Source: Flavobacterium sp. CF136 | Lineage (GTDB): Bacteria > Bacteroidota > Bacteroidia > Flavobacteriales > Flavobacteriaceae | NCBI RefSeq assembly: GCF_000282055.1 | Contig: NZ_AKJZ01000016.1 | Span: forward strand, 144,698-208,697 | Length of the DNA: 64,000 nucleotides | Direction of reading: 5' to 3' | In this document: piece by piece, positions 8,173-18,100 of the stretch | How positions within the stretch are numbered: position 1 is the first letter of the stretch | Layout of the letters: each line of letters starts with the position of its first letter | Position numbers and translations under genes: made by a program | The notes under the pieces: model-generated | Told to the model about the DNA's origin: nothing | The model's input: the letters and a program-made list of their open reading frames with translations, nothing else | The model's database searches: none

Positions 8173-9216
8173 TTATAACGAATCCCTATCAATAAAATTA
8201 AAAGGATTTTTAATTTTTCCTTTATTATTATTCATTATCATTGTTGCTGCAGTATTTCCCATTTTTTTAAAATCTGTTGACATCACAGCAATTCCAAGAA
8301 GTCTTTTTAAAGGAGTTTCATCATAAGATATTATTCCGATATCCTCACCAAGCTTGAAATTTTTTGCATTCGCCGAATCGATAAGCTTCACCAGATCATC
8401 ATCTTCCACAACAATAAACAGATCTCCTTTATTAATTGCAGCTCCTTCACTTATTTTATTTAATATTTCATAATCTATTTCCTTTTCGGTACAGAACTTT
8501 GTAAACCCTTTTTTTATCTTATTGAGATAAGTATAATGATAATCATCTGTTACTGCTAATTTAATAGATTTAAATTTTTTTATCTTTTCTAAACCTGCAG
8601 TGAGGGCATTGTAGACATCCTCCTCGAAATCCTGAAAGATCTCTATTATATTTCCGTCAATTTTCAACTCATTGTTATCCATAATGATGAGTTTCTCAGC
8701 AGGAATCCTTTTTATAACTTCTAAAGACTCTCCGCTAAAATTGTTCTGACTCTGTTTATCTATTTTAAAATGAGGCATTATGATGTAGTAATCATACCTG
8801 TTGGCATGCTTTTCCATTAAACTCTTAAAAAGAGATTCATCACAGTTATAAATCTCAAAATCACTGTGAAAATTATCATCAACAGTCGCACAGAAAGAAT
8901 TATACATTTCAAGTTTGTAAGTACTCAGCTTATTGATCAAAAAAAGAACATTTATTTCAGCTATTAATTTAGTGCTGTCAATATAGGTTCCCTTTCCGGG
9001 GATAATTTTAATGGCTCTCTTTTCCTTTAGCACTTTATACCCTTTTTCAACCGTATCCCTGGAACATTTATATGCCTTACTGAATTCATTGATTGAAGGA
9101 ATACGGTCACCATTCTTAAGATTTCCCCTGGAAATATTATCAATAAAACAATCTGCTATCTGCAGGTATTTCGGTTTAGTAGAATCCTCCAAATTCAAAT
9201 CAGTAAGTATATCCAT
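8173..9216 (-). CDS. GntR/LacI-hybrid (AraR-like) transcriptional regulator
   Basis: A 347-residue protein. Residues about 10-80 form a GntR winged helix (YLQIADCFIDNI..., INEFSKAYKCSRDTVEKGYKVL, IIPGKGTYI). The rest resembles a LacI-type periplasmic-binding-protein effector domain, with GEDIGIISYDETPLKRLL and VMSTDFKKMG near the end. This arrangement is that of AraR-type sugar-responsive regulators. It is a paralogue of the regulator at 44815-45825, which lies in the xylose operon. Target genes are unknown; GH130 and the glucuronidase operon are its neighbours. Confidence 0.85.
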   Translation of the reverse strand: MDILTDLNLEDSTKPKYLQIADCFIDNISRGNLKNGDRIPSINEFSKAYKCSRDTVEKGYKVLKEKRAIKIIPGKGTYIDSTKLIAEINVLFLINKLSTYKLEMYNSFCATVDDNFHSDFEIYNCDESLFKSLMEKHANRYDYYIIMPHFKIDKQSQNNFSGESLEVIKRIPAEKLIIMDNNELKIDGNIIEIFQDFEEDVYNALTAGLEKIKKFKSIKLAVTDDYHYTYLNKIKKGFTKFCTEKEIDYEILNKISEGAAINKGDLFIVVEDDDLVKLIDSANAKNFKLGEDIGIISYDETPLKRLLGIAVMSTDFKKMGNTAATMIMNNNKGKIKNPFNFIDRDSL

Positions 9217-9551
9217 AGTCAGTTATTTAGTTGGAAATTACAAATATTAATGCTAAAATAAATTTTATTTTCATTTTGATTTAATTTTAAGGACAGTAAC
9301 ACATTCTTATGCATTATTTTTCCCAATTTATTAAATAATATAAAATATTCTGCAATATATACAAAAATAAGTGTAAAAAACACGTTAATCAAAAAAGCAA
9401 CATAAATCGTTTAAAAGATTTCTCTTTTTAAAGGATTTATATTGCCATTTATTAAATGATTTTACATTATGGATAAAATCAGTCACACAAATCTGCTTGC
9501 AGAAAAAATTGTTTTTCTTTTAAAATAAATTCAAAAAAACAGAGCTGAAAT
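9217..9551. other. AT-rich intergenic stretch
   Basis: This 335-bp gap separates the start of the AraR-like regulator from the end of the GH2 gene, both on the - strand. It should hold the regulator promoter. I see no reading frame worth calling, no strong terminator and no repeat shared with the rest of the window. Confidence 0.6.
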
Positions 9552-11411
9552 TTACTCATTTGTATGCAGTTCTTTATCTTTAATTTTCTTATAGTAAGCT
9601 TGTAATACATAAAAAGCTTTTTTCTTCTCTCCATTTTTACTGATGAGACCTTTTGTATTCCACCCTTGTTGATAAGTTGGATTGTTTCGTCTTGGAGAAC
9701 GGAAGTCTGCCAAAATCCATGGTGACAGCCCACTGAAGCTATCCGGAAAGCGTTCCTCGAACATTTTTATTTGTTCCTGATAATACCATTCCTGATATTC
9801 TTCACTAAACCGGACTGTTTTATCAGCGTGGAAACCAAACATCCCCTCTGCACCTGTCTCACTAATAAAAAACGGTTTATCAAAAGCCACTGTCCACTTT
9901 GCAGTGCGGCATGATTCGGGTGTTCCTCCATACCATCCTAAATATTCGTTTAAGGAAACTATATCGGTATATTTTCCCAAAGGATCTTCTACATGATTTG
10001 CTCCTGCATTATAGCCAGCTTCCAATGCAGCAGATATAATTCTGGAAGAGTCTAATTTTTTTGCCAGCGTAACCAGTGAACTCATAAATTTTGTGCGAAC
10101 ATCTGATATCGGGGTTTCATTTCCTACTGACCAAATAATTATACTTGCCCTATTTTGATCTCTGGCAATCATTTCACTGAGCTGTTTTTTTGCTTTCTCA
10201 AGTACAGCATCACTTTTAAAGTCAATAGTCCAGTATACCGGTATTTCACTCCATACCATAAGACCCAGGGAATCTGCAGTTTTAATAGTCTGCTCATCAT
10301 GAGGGTAATGCGCCAGACGTACCATATTACAATTTAGTTCTTTGGCCCATCCTAACAATTGCAAGGCATCTTTTTTTCCATGTGAACGGCGGATTTCCTG
10401 AGGTATTTCTTCATGAATACTGATTCCTCTTAAAAAGACCTGTTTGCCGTTTAATACTATTTTTTTACCTGAAACCTCAATTTTTCTAAAACCTATATTT
10501 TCTGCTATTGTTTCTTTATTGAAACTGAATTTTACATCATACAGCTTTGGATTTTCGGGTGACCAAAGCTTTAGTTTACTGACTTCAAAACTAAAAGACA
10601 CACTATCTTCCTGAATGTCAAACTCTTTTTTAAGTTTCAGTTCGGCAATTTCTACTGTAATTTTTCCCTGGGCTTTTTTATTTGTTTTCGCCCATCCGGT
10701 AAGTGTATATTTTCCCTTTTGCCCGGCTGTACTTATCTTTGTCAACGGATCCAGCTGTAAATTATACTGCTCAATAAAATCCTGAGGTACAATAACCAGC
10801 TTAACATCTCTGGTAATCCCGCCATAATTCCACCAGTCTGTATTAACAGTTGGAATCTCATCCGAATGGCGCCTGTTATCTGCTCTTACAACTAAAAAAT
10901 TATCTTTATCTTTAAGTAAACCGTCTGGAATTTTAAAATTAAAAGAAGTAAAACCTCCCTTGTGCGTGCCTAACTTTTTTCCGTTTAAGTATACATGCGC
11001 TTCATAGTTGACCGCTCCAAAATACAGATAAACATCTTCCCCACTCGAAACTGACGGTTTATCAAATTCACGCTGGTACCATACACTTCCTTCATAATAC
11101 TGAAATATGCGGTCCTGGCTGTTCCAGTCTCCCGGCACTTGTATGCTGTAAGGATCTTTGTATCCATGTTCCGTCCATTTGGTTGGATCCTTAGATTCGC
11201 TGTTATTCCAATATGCTCCTTGGTCATTCTCTGGTCTTTCTTTAAAACGATAATCATAAAAACCAGTATCATAAGGGTCAATTATATAATGCCATGTTCC
11301 GTTTAAAGACACATTCTTTCTTCCTGACGTATTTACAATTAAGTCTTCTTGTGCCTCTGCATAAAAGATGGATGCTATAAAAAGCAGTACTATTAAAACT
11401 ATTTTTTTCAT
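9552..11411 (-). CDS. Secreted GH2 beta-glucuronidase-like enzyme
   Basis: A 619-residue protein with a signal peptide (about 1-20, cleavage near AEA-Q). It has a GH2 sugar-binding domain (about 35-220, with FGAVNYEAHVYLNGKKLG), an immunoglobulin-like domain (about 225-330) and a TIM barrel (about 335-610). Acid/base Glu432 is in WSVGNETP and nucleophile Glu518 is in ISETGAEG. The size and the motif NCNMVRLAHYPHD fit beta-glucuronidases and short beta-galactosidases. The neighbouring GH88 and DUF2264 genes support uronic acid substrates. It is the last gene of the operon starting at 14739 and should act in the periplasm. Confidence 0.88.
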   Translation of the reverse strand: MKKIVLIVLLFIASIFYAEAQEDLIVNTSGRKNVSLNGTWHYIIDPYDTGFYDYRFKERPENDQGAYWNNSESKDPTKWTEHGYKDPYSIQVPGDWNSQDRIFQYYEGSVWYQREFDKPSVSSGEDVYLYFGAVNYEAHVYLNGKKLGTHKGGFTSFNFKIPDGLLKDKDNFLVVRADNRRHSDEIPTVNTDWWNYGGITRDVKLVIVPQDFIEQYNLQLDPLTKISTAGQKGKYTLTGWAKTNKKAQGKITVEIAELKLKKEFDIQEDSVSFSFEVSKLKLWSPENPKLYDVKFSFNKETIAENIGFRKIEVSGKKIVLNGKQVFLRGISIHEEIPQEIRRSHGKKDALQLLGWAKELNCNMVRLAHYPHDEQTIKTADSLGLMVWSEIPVYWTIDFKSDAVLEKAKKQLSEMIARDQNRASIIIWSVGNETPISDVRTKFMSSLVTLAKKLDSSRIISAALEAGYNAGANHVEDPLGKYTDIVSLNEYLGWYGGTPESCRTAKWTVAFDKPFFISETGAEGMFGFHADKTVRFSEEYQEWYYQEQIKMFEERFPDSFSGLSPWILADFRSPRRNNPTYQQGWNTKGLISKNGEKKKAFYVLQAYYKKIKDKELHTNE

Positions 11412-11475
11412 GGTTATTTCTTGTGTAAATTAAGATGTGGCTTCTGCAATATTGATTTCGAATATTTAATCTAGA

Positions 11476-12669
11476 CTATATCTTTTTGTATCTCAAAAGA
11501 GCTTCAATTAAATAATAGTCACCATAACTCAGTGATGCATCTATTTCAGTTTTATTAGGCATATTTCCAACTCCGTGTTTAAGTAAAAATCCCCCATTAG
11601 TTTTAAAATCAGCAAAATATTCACTGCTGAGCAGCGTATTGATTATTGTGGCAGAGGCTTTAATATAGTTTTCCGAAAGCGGTTTATCAGCATAATCACT
11701 AAGTTCAATTAGTGCGGAAGCTGTTATGGCAGCTGTTGAAGAGTCACGCAGGGCATTGGGTATACCGGGAGCACTATAATCCCAGTAAGGAACCAAATCT
11801 TTGGGCATATTTGAATTGCTTAAAATATAATTTGCAATATGATTTGCCTGTTCAAGATACTTTAAATCTTTTGTTTCACGATACATAACAACATATCCGT
11901 AAAGCCCCCATGCCTGCCCTCTTGCCCATGAAGATTCATCAGCAGCTCCCTGATTGGTAATCTTTTTGGTAACTTTTCCATCTCGAGTGTCGTAAACTAT
12001 TTCATGATAGGAACTGTAGTCCGGTCTGAAATGATTTTGAAGTGTTGTATTGGCATGATTAATTGCAATATCACGGTAGACAGGATCTCCGCTGTATCTG
12101 CTGGCCCAAAAAAGCAGTTCAAGATTCATCATATTATCAATAATTACCGGCATTTCATCTGCTGATGCATGATTCCAGGGAGCACTGTCCCAGGATTTAA
12201 TGCACTTTGCAATAGGGTTATAGCGTGTAATAAGACTTTTAGCACTTTGCATCAAAATAGCTTCATATTCTTTGCCGGGATGTAAACGTTCTGCATTTCC
12301 AAAACTGTAGTACATCATAAACCCCAAGTCATGAGTGGTAGTATTATTTTGTTCTTTTTTAAGGTCTTCCAAAAAAATTAATGCCTGCTTTTCCAAATCA
12401 GGAGCTGTCACCGCTTCATTAAGATATAATAAGGTTCCGGGGTAAAACCCACTGCACCACCATTCGGAATTACTGGTCTCCAGCTTTTGACTTTTATCAT
12501 CCCAGGATTTTGGGTATTCTCCCGGCTGTACTTTTGTCGAAAGATACCGATACTGCTTAACGGAATTATCTAAAGCAGAATCAATTTTCTTTATAAGATC
12601 GTTATTTTTCTTTGTTGCGCATGCTTGGGCAATGAATAATATTATTATAAAGATTAAATATTTTTTCAT
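11476..12669 (-). CDS. GH88 unsaturated glucuronyl hydrolase, lipoprotein
   Basis: A 397-residue protein with a lipobox (IAQACATKK, Cys17). The alpha6/alpha6-barrel motifs are EWWCSGFYPGTLLYL, THDLGFMMYYSFGNA (Asp114), VIIDNMMNLELLFWAS (Asp178), RGQAWGLYGYVVMYRET and YWDYSAPG. Asp114 and Asp178 match the catalytic pair known from Bacillus UGL. The family hydrates the 4,5-double bond of unsaturated uronides left by polysaccharide lyases, which releases the sugar. It lies between the DUF2264-GH16 fusion and the GH2 gene. This implies that a lyase acts upstream in the pathway. The BNR_4 protein at 19469 is the only local candidate. Confidence 0.92.
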   Translation of the reverse strand: MKKYLIFIIILFIAQACATKKNNDLIKKIDSALDNSVKQYRYLSTKVQPGEYPKSWDDKSQKLETSNSEWWCSGFYPGTLLYLNEAVTAPDLEKQALIFLEDLKKEQNNTTTHDLGFMMYYSFGNAERLHPGKEYEAILMQSAKSLITRYNPIAKCIKSWDSAPWNHASADEMPVIIDNMMNLELLFWASRYSGDPVYRDIAINHANTTLQNHFRPDYSSYHEIVYDTRDGKVTKKITNQGAADESSWARGQAWGLYGYVVMYRETKDLKYLEQANHIANYILSNSNMPKDLVPYWDYSAPGIPNALRDSSTAAITASALIELSDYADKPLSENYIKASATIINTLLSSEYFADFKTNGGFLLKHGVGNMPNKTEIDASLSYGDYYLIEALLRYKKI

Positions 12670-12771
12670 TAGGCTGTTTTTATGTAGGTGGTTAGATAGT
12701 TAATGCAATTTATAAAATAAGTCTGCAACTTTTCTTCACAGTTTGATTATTATCAAAAGCTTCAGGTTATT

Positions 12772-14739
12772 TTATTGTTTTTTCAAGCGTTTAATTGATA
12801 TATTTCGTGCCAGATATTCTGTGTTTTCAAGTTTTTCAGCTGTTCCGGAGGACCCTTCCATTTGTAAGTTAATGATAAGCCACATTGGATGATTTGTAAA
12901 ATTTGTCCAATGGTCCCCTATTTTTTCTCCATCCAAAAAATAAGAAACAACAGTATTTATATCATCTATGCGTTTAAGTTCTACACTGTATTGATGCCAG
13001 TTGGCTGATGCATCCGGTATGTTTTTCTTTAGCGTTGTACAGTTTTCAGGTGTAATAAACGTATTCATCCAATTGGTACTGTCTCCTTTAAATTCCAGAA
13101 TATCGATCTCCGGCGGCCATCCATTTACAGCAGTGAGCCAGAACGCAGGCCATGTTCCCTTTTTTATCGGGGCTTTAAATTCGCCCGAAATACGGTAAAC
13201 AGGATATTCTTCCGTTACGGTTATTTTATGCTTGGCGTGTACGGCACCGCTGTAATATCTAATATCATAATGCGGATCAGACTTGCTTTTTCCTTCGTTA
13301 TTTGTTGAAGGGACAGCAGTTAATTTTAAAATATTATTATTTAAATCGACCTGATTCTTCCGCATACGTGCTGTACCGTTATGATCTGTTCCCCAGGGAT
13401 AAAACATATTCCATTGCTTATCGAACATATTTTTGGATTTAAAAGAACCGGAATCTAAGACTACTTCCCATTTCCGTTCATCAATAATCTTCCGGTCATA
13501 ATAAGCATGATCTATAACTGCTTTTTTTCCGCTCCAAATTTTCTCTTGTGTGTAAGGCGCATCTGGTGCCTGCCAAAATGGGGTCTGAATGGGAAGTCCA
13601 AGAGGTAAAAAAGCTTCTGTACATAAATATAAACTTCCGGTACTGATATAAGGTTCTCCAATTTCAGGCTGATGTCCGTAAAATCCAATTGTTAACCAGC
13701 CATCATCTGTAAAAGTGTCGGGAGCTTCCATCTGTTTTTTAATAATGCTCAGTAAAGCACACCGCACCTGTGCCGGATTTAATTCTACAGGAAGTTCCTG
13801 TAGAAGAGCCATTTGTGCTAAATTTTGAAATGCTCCTACCCTATACGCTAACGAACGGCCAATTGCCGGATATGTTCCCTCCGGAGAAATAAGCCGCTCC
13901 TGAATTGCTGTATAACGCTTAGAACGTTCTATAAATTGATTAGCATTAACTATAAATTCATTTTTATAGCGCCAGTTCACAAGCGTATCTTTTTTTTCTT
14001 TTAAAACTTTAAGGATGTCAAGCATCATTGGCTGAATTACATAACTGTTATAATAATCCCAATGATAATCTTTACCGTCACCATATGTTCCGTCACCAAG
14101 GTACCATTCACTATGTTTTAATAAGGCATACTCTATGCGGACCATATCGGCTTTGCCTTCGTATTTTAGCAGTGCCGCTTCAATCATGGCCGTAAATAAT
14201 AACCAGTTTGTATATGCGGGAGATATTACTCTGGTACTTTTTAGGGCATTTATAACATTCTGTTGTGTATCATTATCAAGTTTTTCCCATAATAAAGGAG
14301 CTCTGAGCAAGCCTTGGGCAAAAAAAGCTGCATCTACCAGAGGCTGTCCGCCTTCGTTGAAATTCATATAGTCTTTTGAGGCAGGATCTACAACATTTTT
14401 TATTCCGGCAGCAGTAAGATTAATATATTCTGCACGAAGTTTCCCTTCAGGTGTGTCATCCGGTCCTAATTGCAACCAGGGTGCTATACCGGAAAGTGTT
14501 CTCCCAAATGCTTCTAAATATGTTACTTTGTCCCGGTCTCCGTACGCATGTGGTGCTGTTTCAACCGGCATTGCAGATTTTAAACGCCCCTCTGCTGTGG
14601 CCTGAAGAACAGGATGAGCAATTTTGGTCAGCATTTTTACAAAGTAAGCACGCTGTTCCAAATTATTATCCTTGTTTACCTGAGCGGCTAAAGAGCTAAA
14701 AAAAAGAAACAAAAGAATTTGAGTTCTAAAATATTTCAT
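12772..14739 (-). CDS. DUF2264 (GH154-type) domain fused to a GH16 domain
   Basis: A 655-residue secreted protein with a signal peptide of about 19 residues ending near LAAQ. Residues about 25-385 match DUF2264 (GRTLSGIAPWLQLG, DGTYGDGKDYHWDYYNSYVIQPM, GTYPAIGRSLAYRVGAFQNLA, YISTGSLYLCTEAFLPLGLP). As I recall, CAZy places DUF2264 in GH154, where beta-glucuronidase activity is reported. Residues about 410-652 form a GH16-type jelly roll with the active-site pattern Glu544-Ile-Asp546-Ile-Leu-Glu549, so the second domain looks catalytically complete. One chain would then trim uronic acid and cut a beta-glucan- or galactan-like backbone. It is the first gene of a leftward three-gene operon with GH88 and GH2. 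Confidence 0.8.
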   Translation of the reverse strand: MKYFRTQILLFLFFSSLAAQVNKDNNLEQRAYFVKMLTKIAHPVLQATAEGRLKSAMPVETAPHAYGDRDKVTYLEAFGRTLSGIAPWLQLGPDDTPEGKLRAEYINLTAAGIKNVVDPASKDYMNFNEGGQPLVDAAFFAQGLLRAPLLWEKLDNDTQQNVINALKSTRVISPAYTNWLLFTAMIEAALLKYEGKADMVRIEYALLKHSEWYLGDGTYGDGKDYHWDYYNSYVIQPMMLDILKVLKEKKDTLVNWRYKNEFIVNANQFIERSKRYTAIQERLISPEGTYPAIGRSLAYRVGAFQNLAQMALLQELPVELNPAQVRCALLSIIKKQMEAPDTFTDDGWLTIGFYGHQPEIGEPYISTGSLYLCTEAFLPLGLPIQTPFWQAPDAPYTQEKIWSGKKAVIDHAYYDRKIIDERKWEVVLDSGSFKSKNMFDKQWNMFYPWGTDHNGTARMRKNQVDLNNNILKLTAVPSTNNEGKSKSDPHYDIRYYSGAVHAKHKITVTEEYPVYRISGEFKAPIKKGTWPAFWLTAVNGWPPEIDILEFKGDSTNWMNTFITPENCTTLKKNIPDASANWHQYSVELKRIDDINTVVSYFLDGEKIGDHWTNFTNHPMWLIINLQMEGSSGTAEKLENTEYLARNISIKRLKKQ

Positions 14740-14764
14740 ACTTAATTGATAAAAAATTAAAAAG

Positions 14765-14800
14765 ACCTGCCTGTCGCAATAACCAATTGCTCAGGCAGGT
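14765..14800 (-). terminator. Intrinsic terminator after the HTCS gene
   Basis: Inverted arms ACCTGCCTG (14765-14773) and CAGGCAGGT (14792-14800) enclose a second pairing, GCAAT with ATTGC. Read on the - strand, the hairpin is followed by CTTTTTAATTTTTT. It lies 26 bp before the DUF2264-GH16 start codon, so it can also act as an attenuator in that leader. The rest of the 411-bp gap 14740-15150 holds the GGGGG/GGGG box and nothing else that I can support. Confidence 0.65.
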
Positions 14801-15044
14801 TGTAAAAAAAACACACACTTACAAAACTAAACAAACTTTATCTTACTCAAGGATAAACTCTTCTGTGTGATATAGGGCCATCTTTGAATCCCATACCCGA
14901 AAACTATTTTTTTATATTAATTAGTCATAAATAATTAAATAATTGATTTTTCTGTTCTGATCTAATCTGCTCCTCTAACATTTATTCCATAACAAATGCC
15001 ACTGATTTATTTTTCAAATTAACAAGCCTTTAAGAAAATCTGAA

Positions 15045-15075
15045 GGGGGTAAAATCACTATTTAAAAGGGGCAAA
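15045..15075 (-). promoter_or_regulatory. Candidate HTCS operator, copy 1 (GGGGG-N18-GGGG)
   Basis: GGGGGTAAAATCA at 15045-15057 is followed about two helical turns later by GGGGCAAA at 15068-15075. A near copy stands at 27722-27752 before the LacZ/GH43 operon. It is about 306 bp upstream of the DUF2264-GH16 start and just past the HTCS stop codon. A tandem direct repeat spaced by about 22 bp fits an AraC-type dimer. The assignment to the HTCS is inference. Confidence 0.4.
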
Positions 15076-15150
15076 CCATTTGAAATTATAACGATATAAA
15101 AAAATGTATGAATAATTATATTATGAGCATGTTTTAAATTGAAATTAGGT

Positions 15151-18100
15151 TTATAATTTTTGTATGATGTTCAATTCTGAATTAAATGAATTTCTGTATT
15201 TTTTTATAAATTCAGACGGTGTCATACCATAAAGTTTAACAAATTGTTCCCTGAAATGTTTAACATCCTCCATTCCAACCTGAGAAGCAGCATGCGAAAT
15301 ACGGATGTCCTCGGTCAGCAGAAGCACGGCTGCACGACGCAGACGCACCGATCTTATAAATCCATTTAAAGTCTGACCTGAAATTTCTTTTATTTTAGTG
15401 TATAATCGGGTATGGCTCATTCCCATTTCTATGGAAAACTGCTTAATATTAAATTGTTGGTTGGCAAGATTTTTTTCAATGACTTCTATACATTTTTTTA
15501 AAAAATCAGCGGTTTCCGTGGGTACCTTTTGACTATGTGGATTCAATGTTATGCTATCAAGAAAATAATTTTTCAACTGACTTCTGTTGCGAAGCAGTGT
15601 TTCCACTTTTGCTTTTAAAATATCATCATCAAAAGGTTTGGTTATATAATCATCTGCTCCATCGGATATCCCCTGAAGCTGAGTTTCAGGGTTTGAGGAA
15701 GCTGTCAGCAAAATCACTAAAATATGATTAATCCCTTCACTGCTTTTGATCTTTTTACAAAGTTCCAAACCATTTAATCCTTCCATAGAAATATCACTAA
15801 GAACAAGATCCGGCAAAATCTTATTAACCATTTCATAGCCATCAAAACCATTCTCAGCACTATAGGTTAAATAATCGTCTGAAAAAAGCTCCATTAAATA
15901 ATTCCTGATTTCTTCATTATCATCAATTATCAGTATTGATTTTTTTTCTGATACTACATCATCCTTTAATTTACTTAAAATATTTATATCAGTATCTTTT
16001 GAAAAACCTGTATTTTTTTGATTATAAACAGTTTCTGCGGCTAATTCTTTTACAATACGACTCATTTTAACCGAATGATCTGTAAGTGGTAAATCTGAAA
16101 AATGATCCCTGCCTTTTTTTAAGAATATTTTAAATTCTGTTCCTTCCCCTATCCGGCTCGAACAGTTTATGTAACCAAAATGTTTTTCAATAAAATGCTT
16201 TACAACAAACAATCCTATACCGAATCCTTTACCCGGACTGTTGTTAAAATTTATTTGTCTGAACTTATCATAAATATTATCGATTTCGTCTTCACTTATC
16301 CCAACGCCTGTATCTTTTATTTTAATAATTGCTTCTTCATTATTACTTTCTAAACTGAGCAAAATTTCACCTTCGGCTAATGTATATTTAAAGGCATTAG
16401 AAACAATATTGAATAAAGAAATTTCAATTTTTTCATTATCTCCAATTATATAAACGGTTTCCTGAGGAAGCAAAATATCATACTTAATTTTTCGCGATTT
16501 AGCCTGCTGCGTAAAATATTGATACACTTCATCACATAATTTATTTAAGTTAATCTCTGATAATACAAGTTGGTCTGCATCATTTTCTGCTCTTCGGAAA
16601 AGTAACAACTGATCCATTAAACTTAAAAGCCTTCTCGCATTTCGATTCGCTACCAAAAGTTCAGGTGAAACTTCACCTGTCTTATTCTGCTGTTTTATTA
16701 TTTTTTTTATGGGGTTAATTATTAAAGAAAGCGGCGTCCTGAACTCATGGGAAATATAGGTAAACATAGAGATTTGTTTTTCAGAGAACTCTTTCTCTTT
16801 CCTGTTTTCCATTTGTGCCAACTTTACTTCGTAGCGCATTCTTTCTTTAGATTTATTATGTCGGATATACATAAATACAACTCCGGCACCCGCTAAAATA
16901 TAAAGCATATACGCCCACCAGGAGCGGTGCCATGGCGGCAGGACCTGAATTTCAATTAACGTAATTTCTTTACCCCAATTTCCGTAATTATCTGTAGTTT
17001 TTACTTTAAACTGGTATGTTCCTTCATACAATCTGGAATATCTTGCATTCCTGTTAGATACATAATTCCAATGCTCGTCCCAGCCTTCAAGATAATAGGC
17101 ATATTTAATTTTATCTGTATTCTCATAATCCAATGCTACAAAATCTAATGATAATGTTGTCTGGTCAAAAGGCAATTTTAGTATTTTCTGATCCCTTGAT
17201 TTTATTTTAAAATAATTCATATTTCCCAAAACCGAACTATTATTTACCTGAACATCATCAAGCAGTACCTTATAATGGCGGTTTATTTCCTTTATACTGC
17301 CGGGAAAAAAAATATTGAATCCGTTAATCCCTCCAAAAATAAATTCTCCTGAGGACAAAATCAGGCCGGCATTATAGCTGAACTGATTGCTCTGCAGCCC
17401 GTCTGAAGCTGTAAAATTGTGGAATTTCTTTTTCTCCGGATTAAATTTGCTTATTCCTTTATAGGTACTCAGCCATAAATATCCTTTTTTATCTTCAAGA
17501 ATCCGTAAAACTATATTTGATGGCAACCCTTCAATTGTAGTAAATCTGGTAAAAGATTTGTTTTTACGGTTGAATTTCAGTAATCCTCCTTCTGATGTTC
17601 CTATCCAGAAATTAGATTTTTTGTCTTCAAGGATGCATCGTATGGGATAGCCAATCTTTGTTCTGTTAATCTTTTTTGTAACCGTATTGATTTCAATTAA
17701 ATCTGTGTAGTTACCGACCCATAAATGACCATCGCTGCTTTCGCTTATGCATAATACTCCTGATATGCCAGAATCAAAAACTTCAAATTTTTTAGATAAC
17801 GGATTACGATAATAAAGTGTCCCTTCTTTGGTTGCCGACCAAATTATATTTTTTGAATCTTTAAATACAAACCAAATGCTGCGTTCTTTATGTTTTGTAA
17901 CAGGATTGTATAAATTATAATGTTCGACTTTGCGATTTAAAGTGTTAATTTTATTTAATCCTCCATCCCAGGTTGCGACCCATAAATAGATATCATCTAA
18001 AACAATTCCCGGGATAAAATTACTTGAGAGTCCATCATTTTCAGTAAATTTTGTAAACGTATTTTTAGCTCTGTTCCAGAAGCGTAAACCACCACCATCA

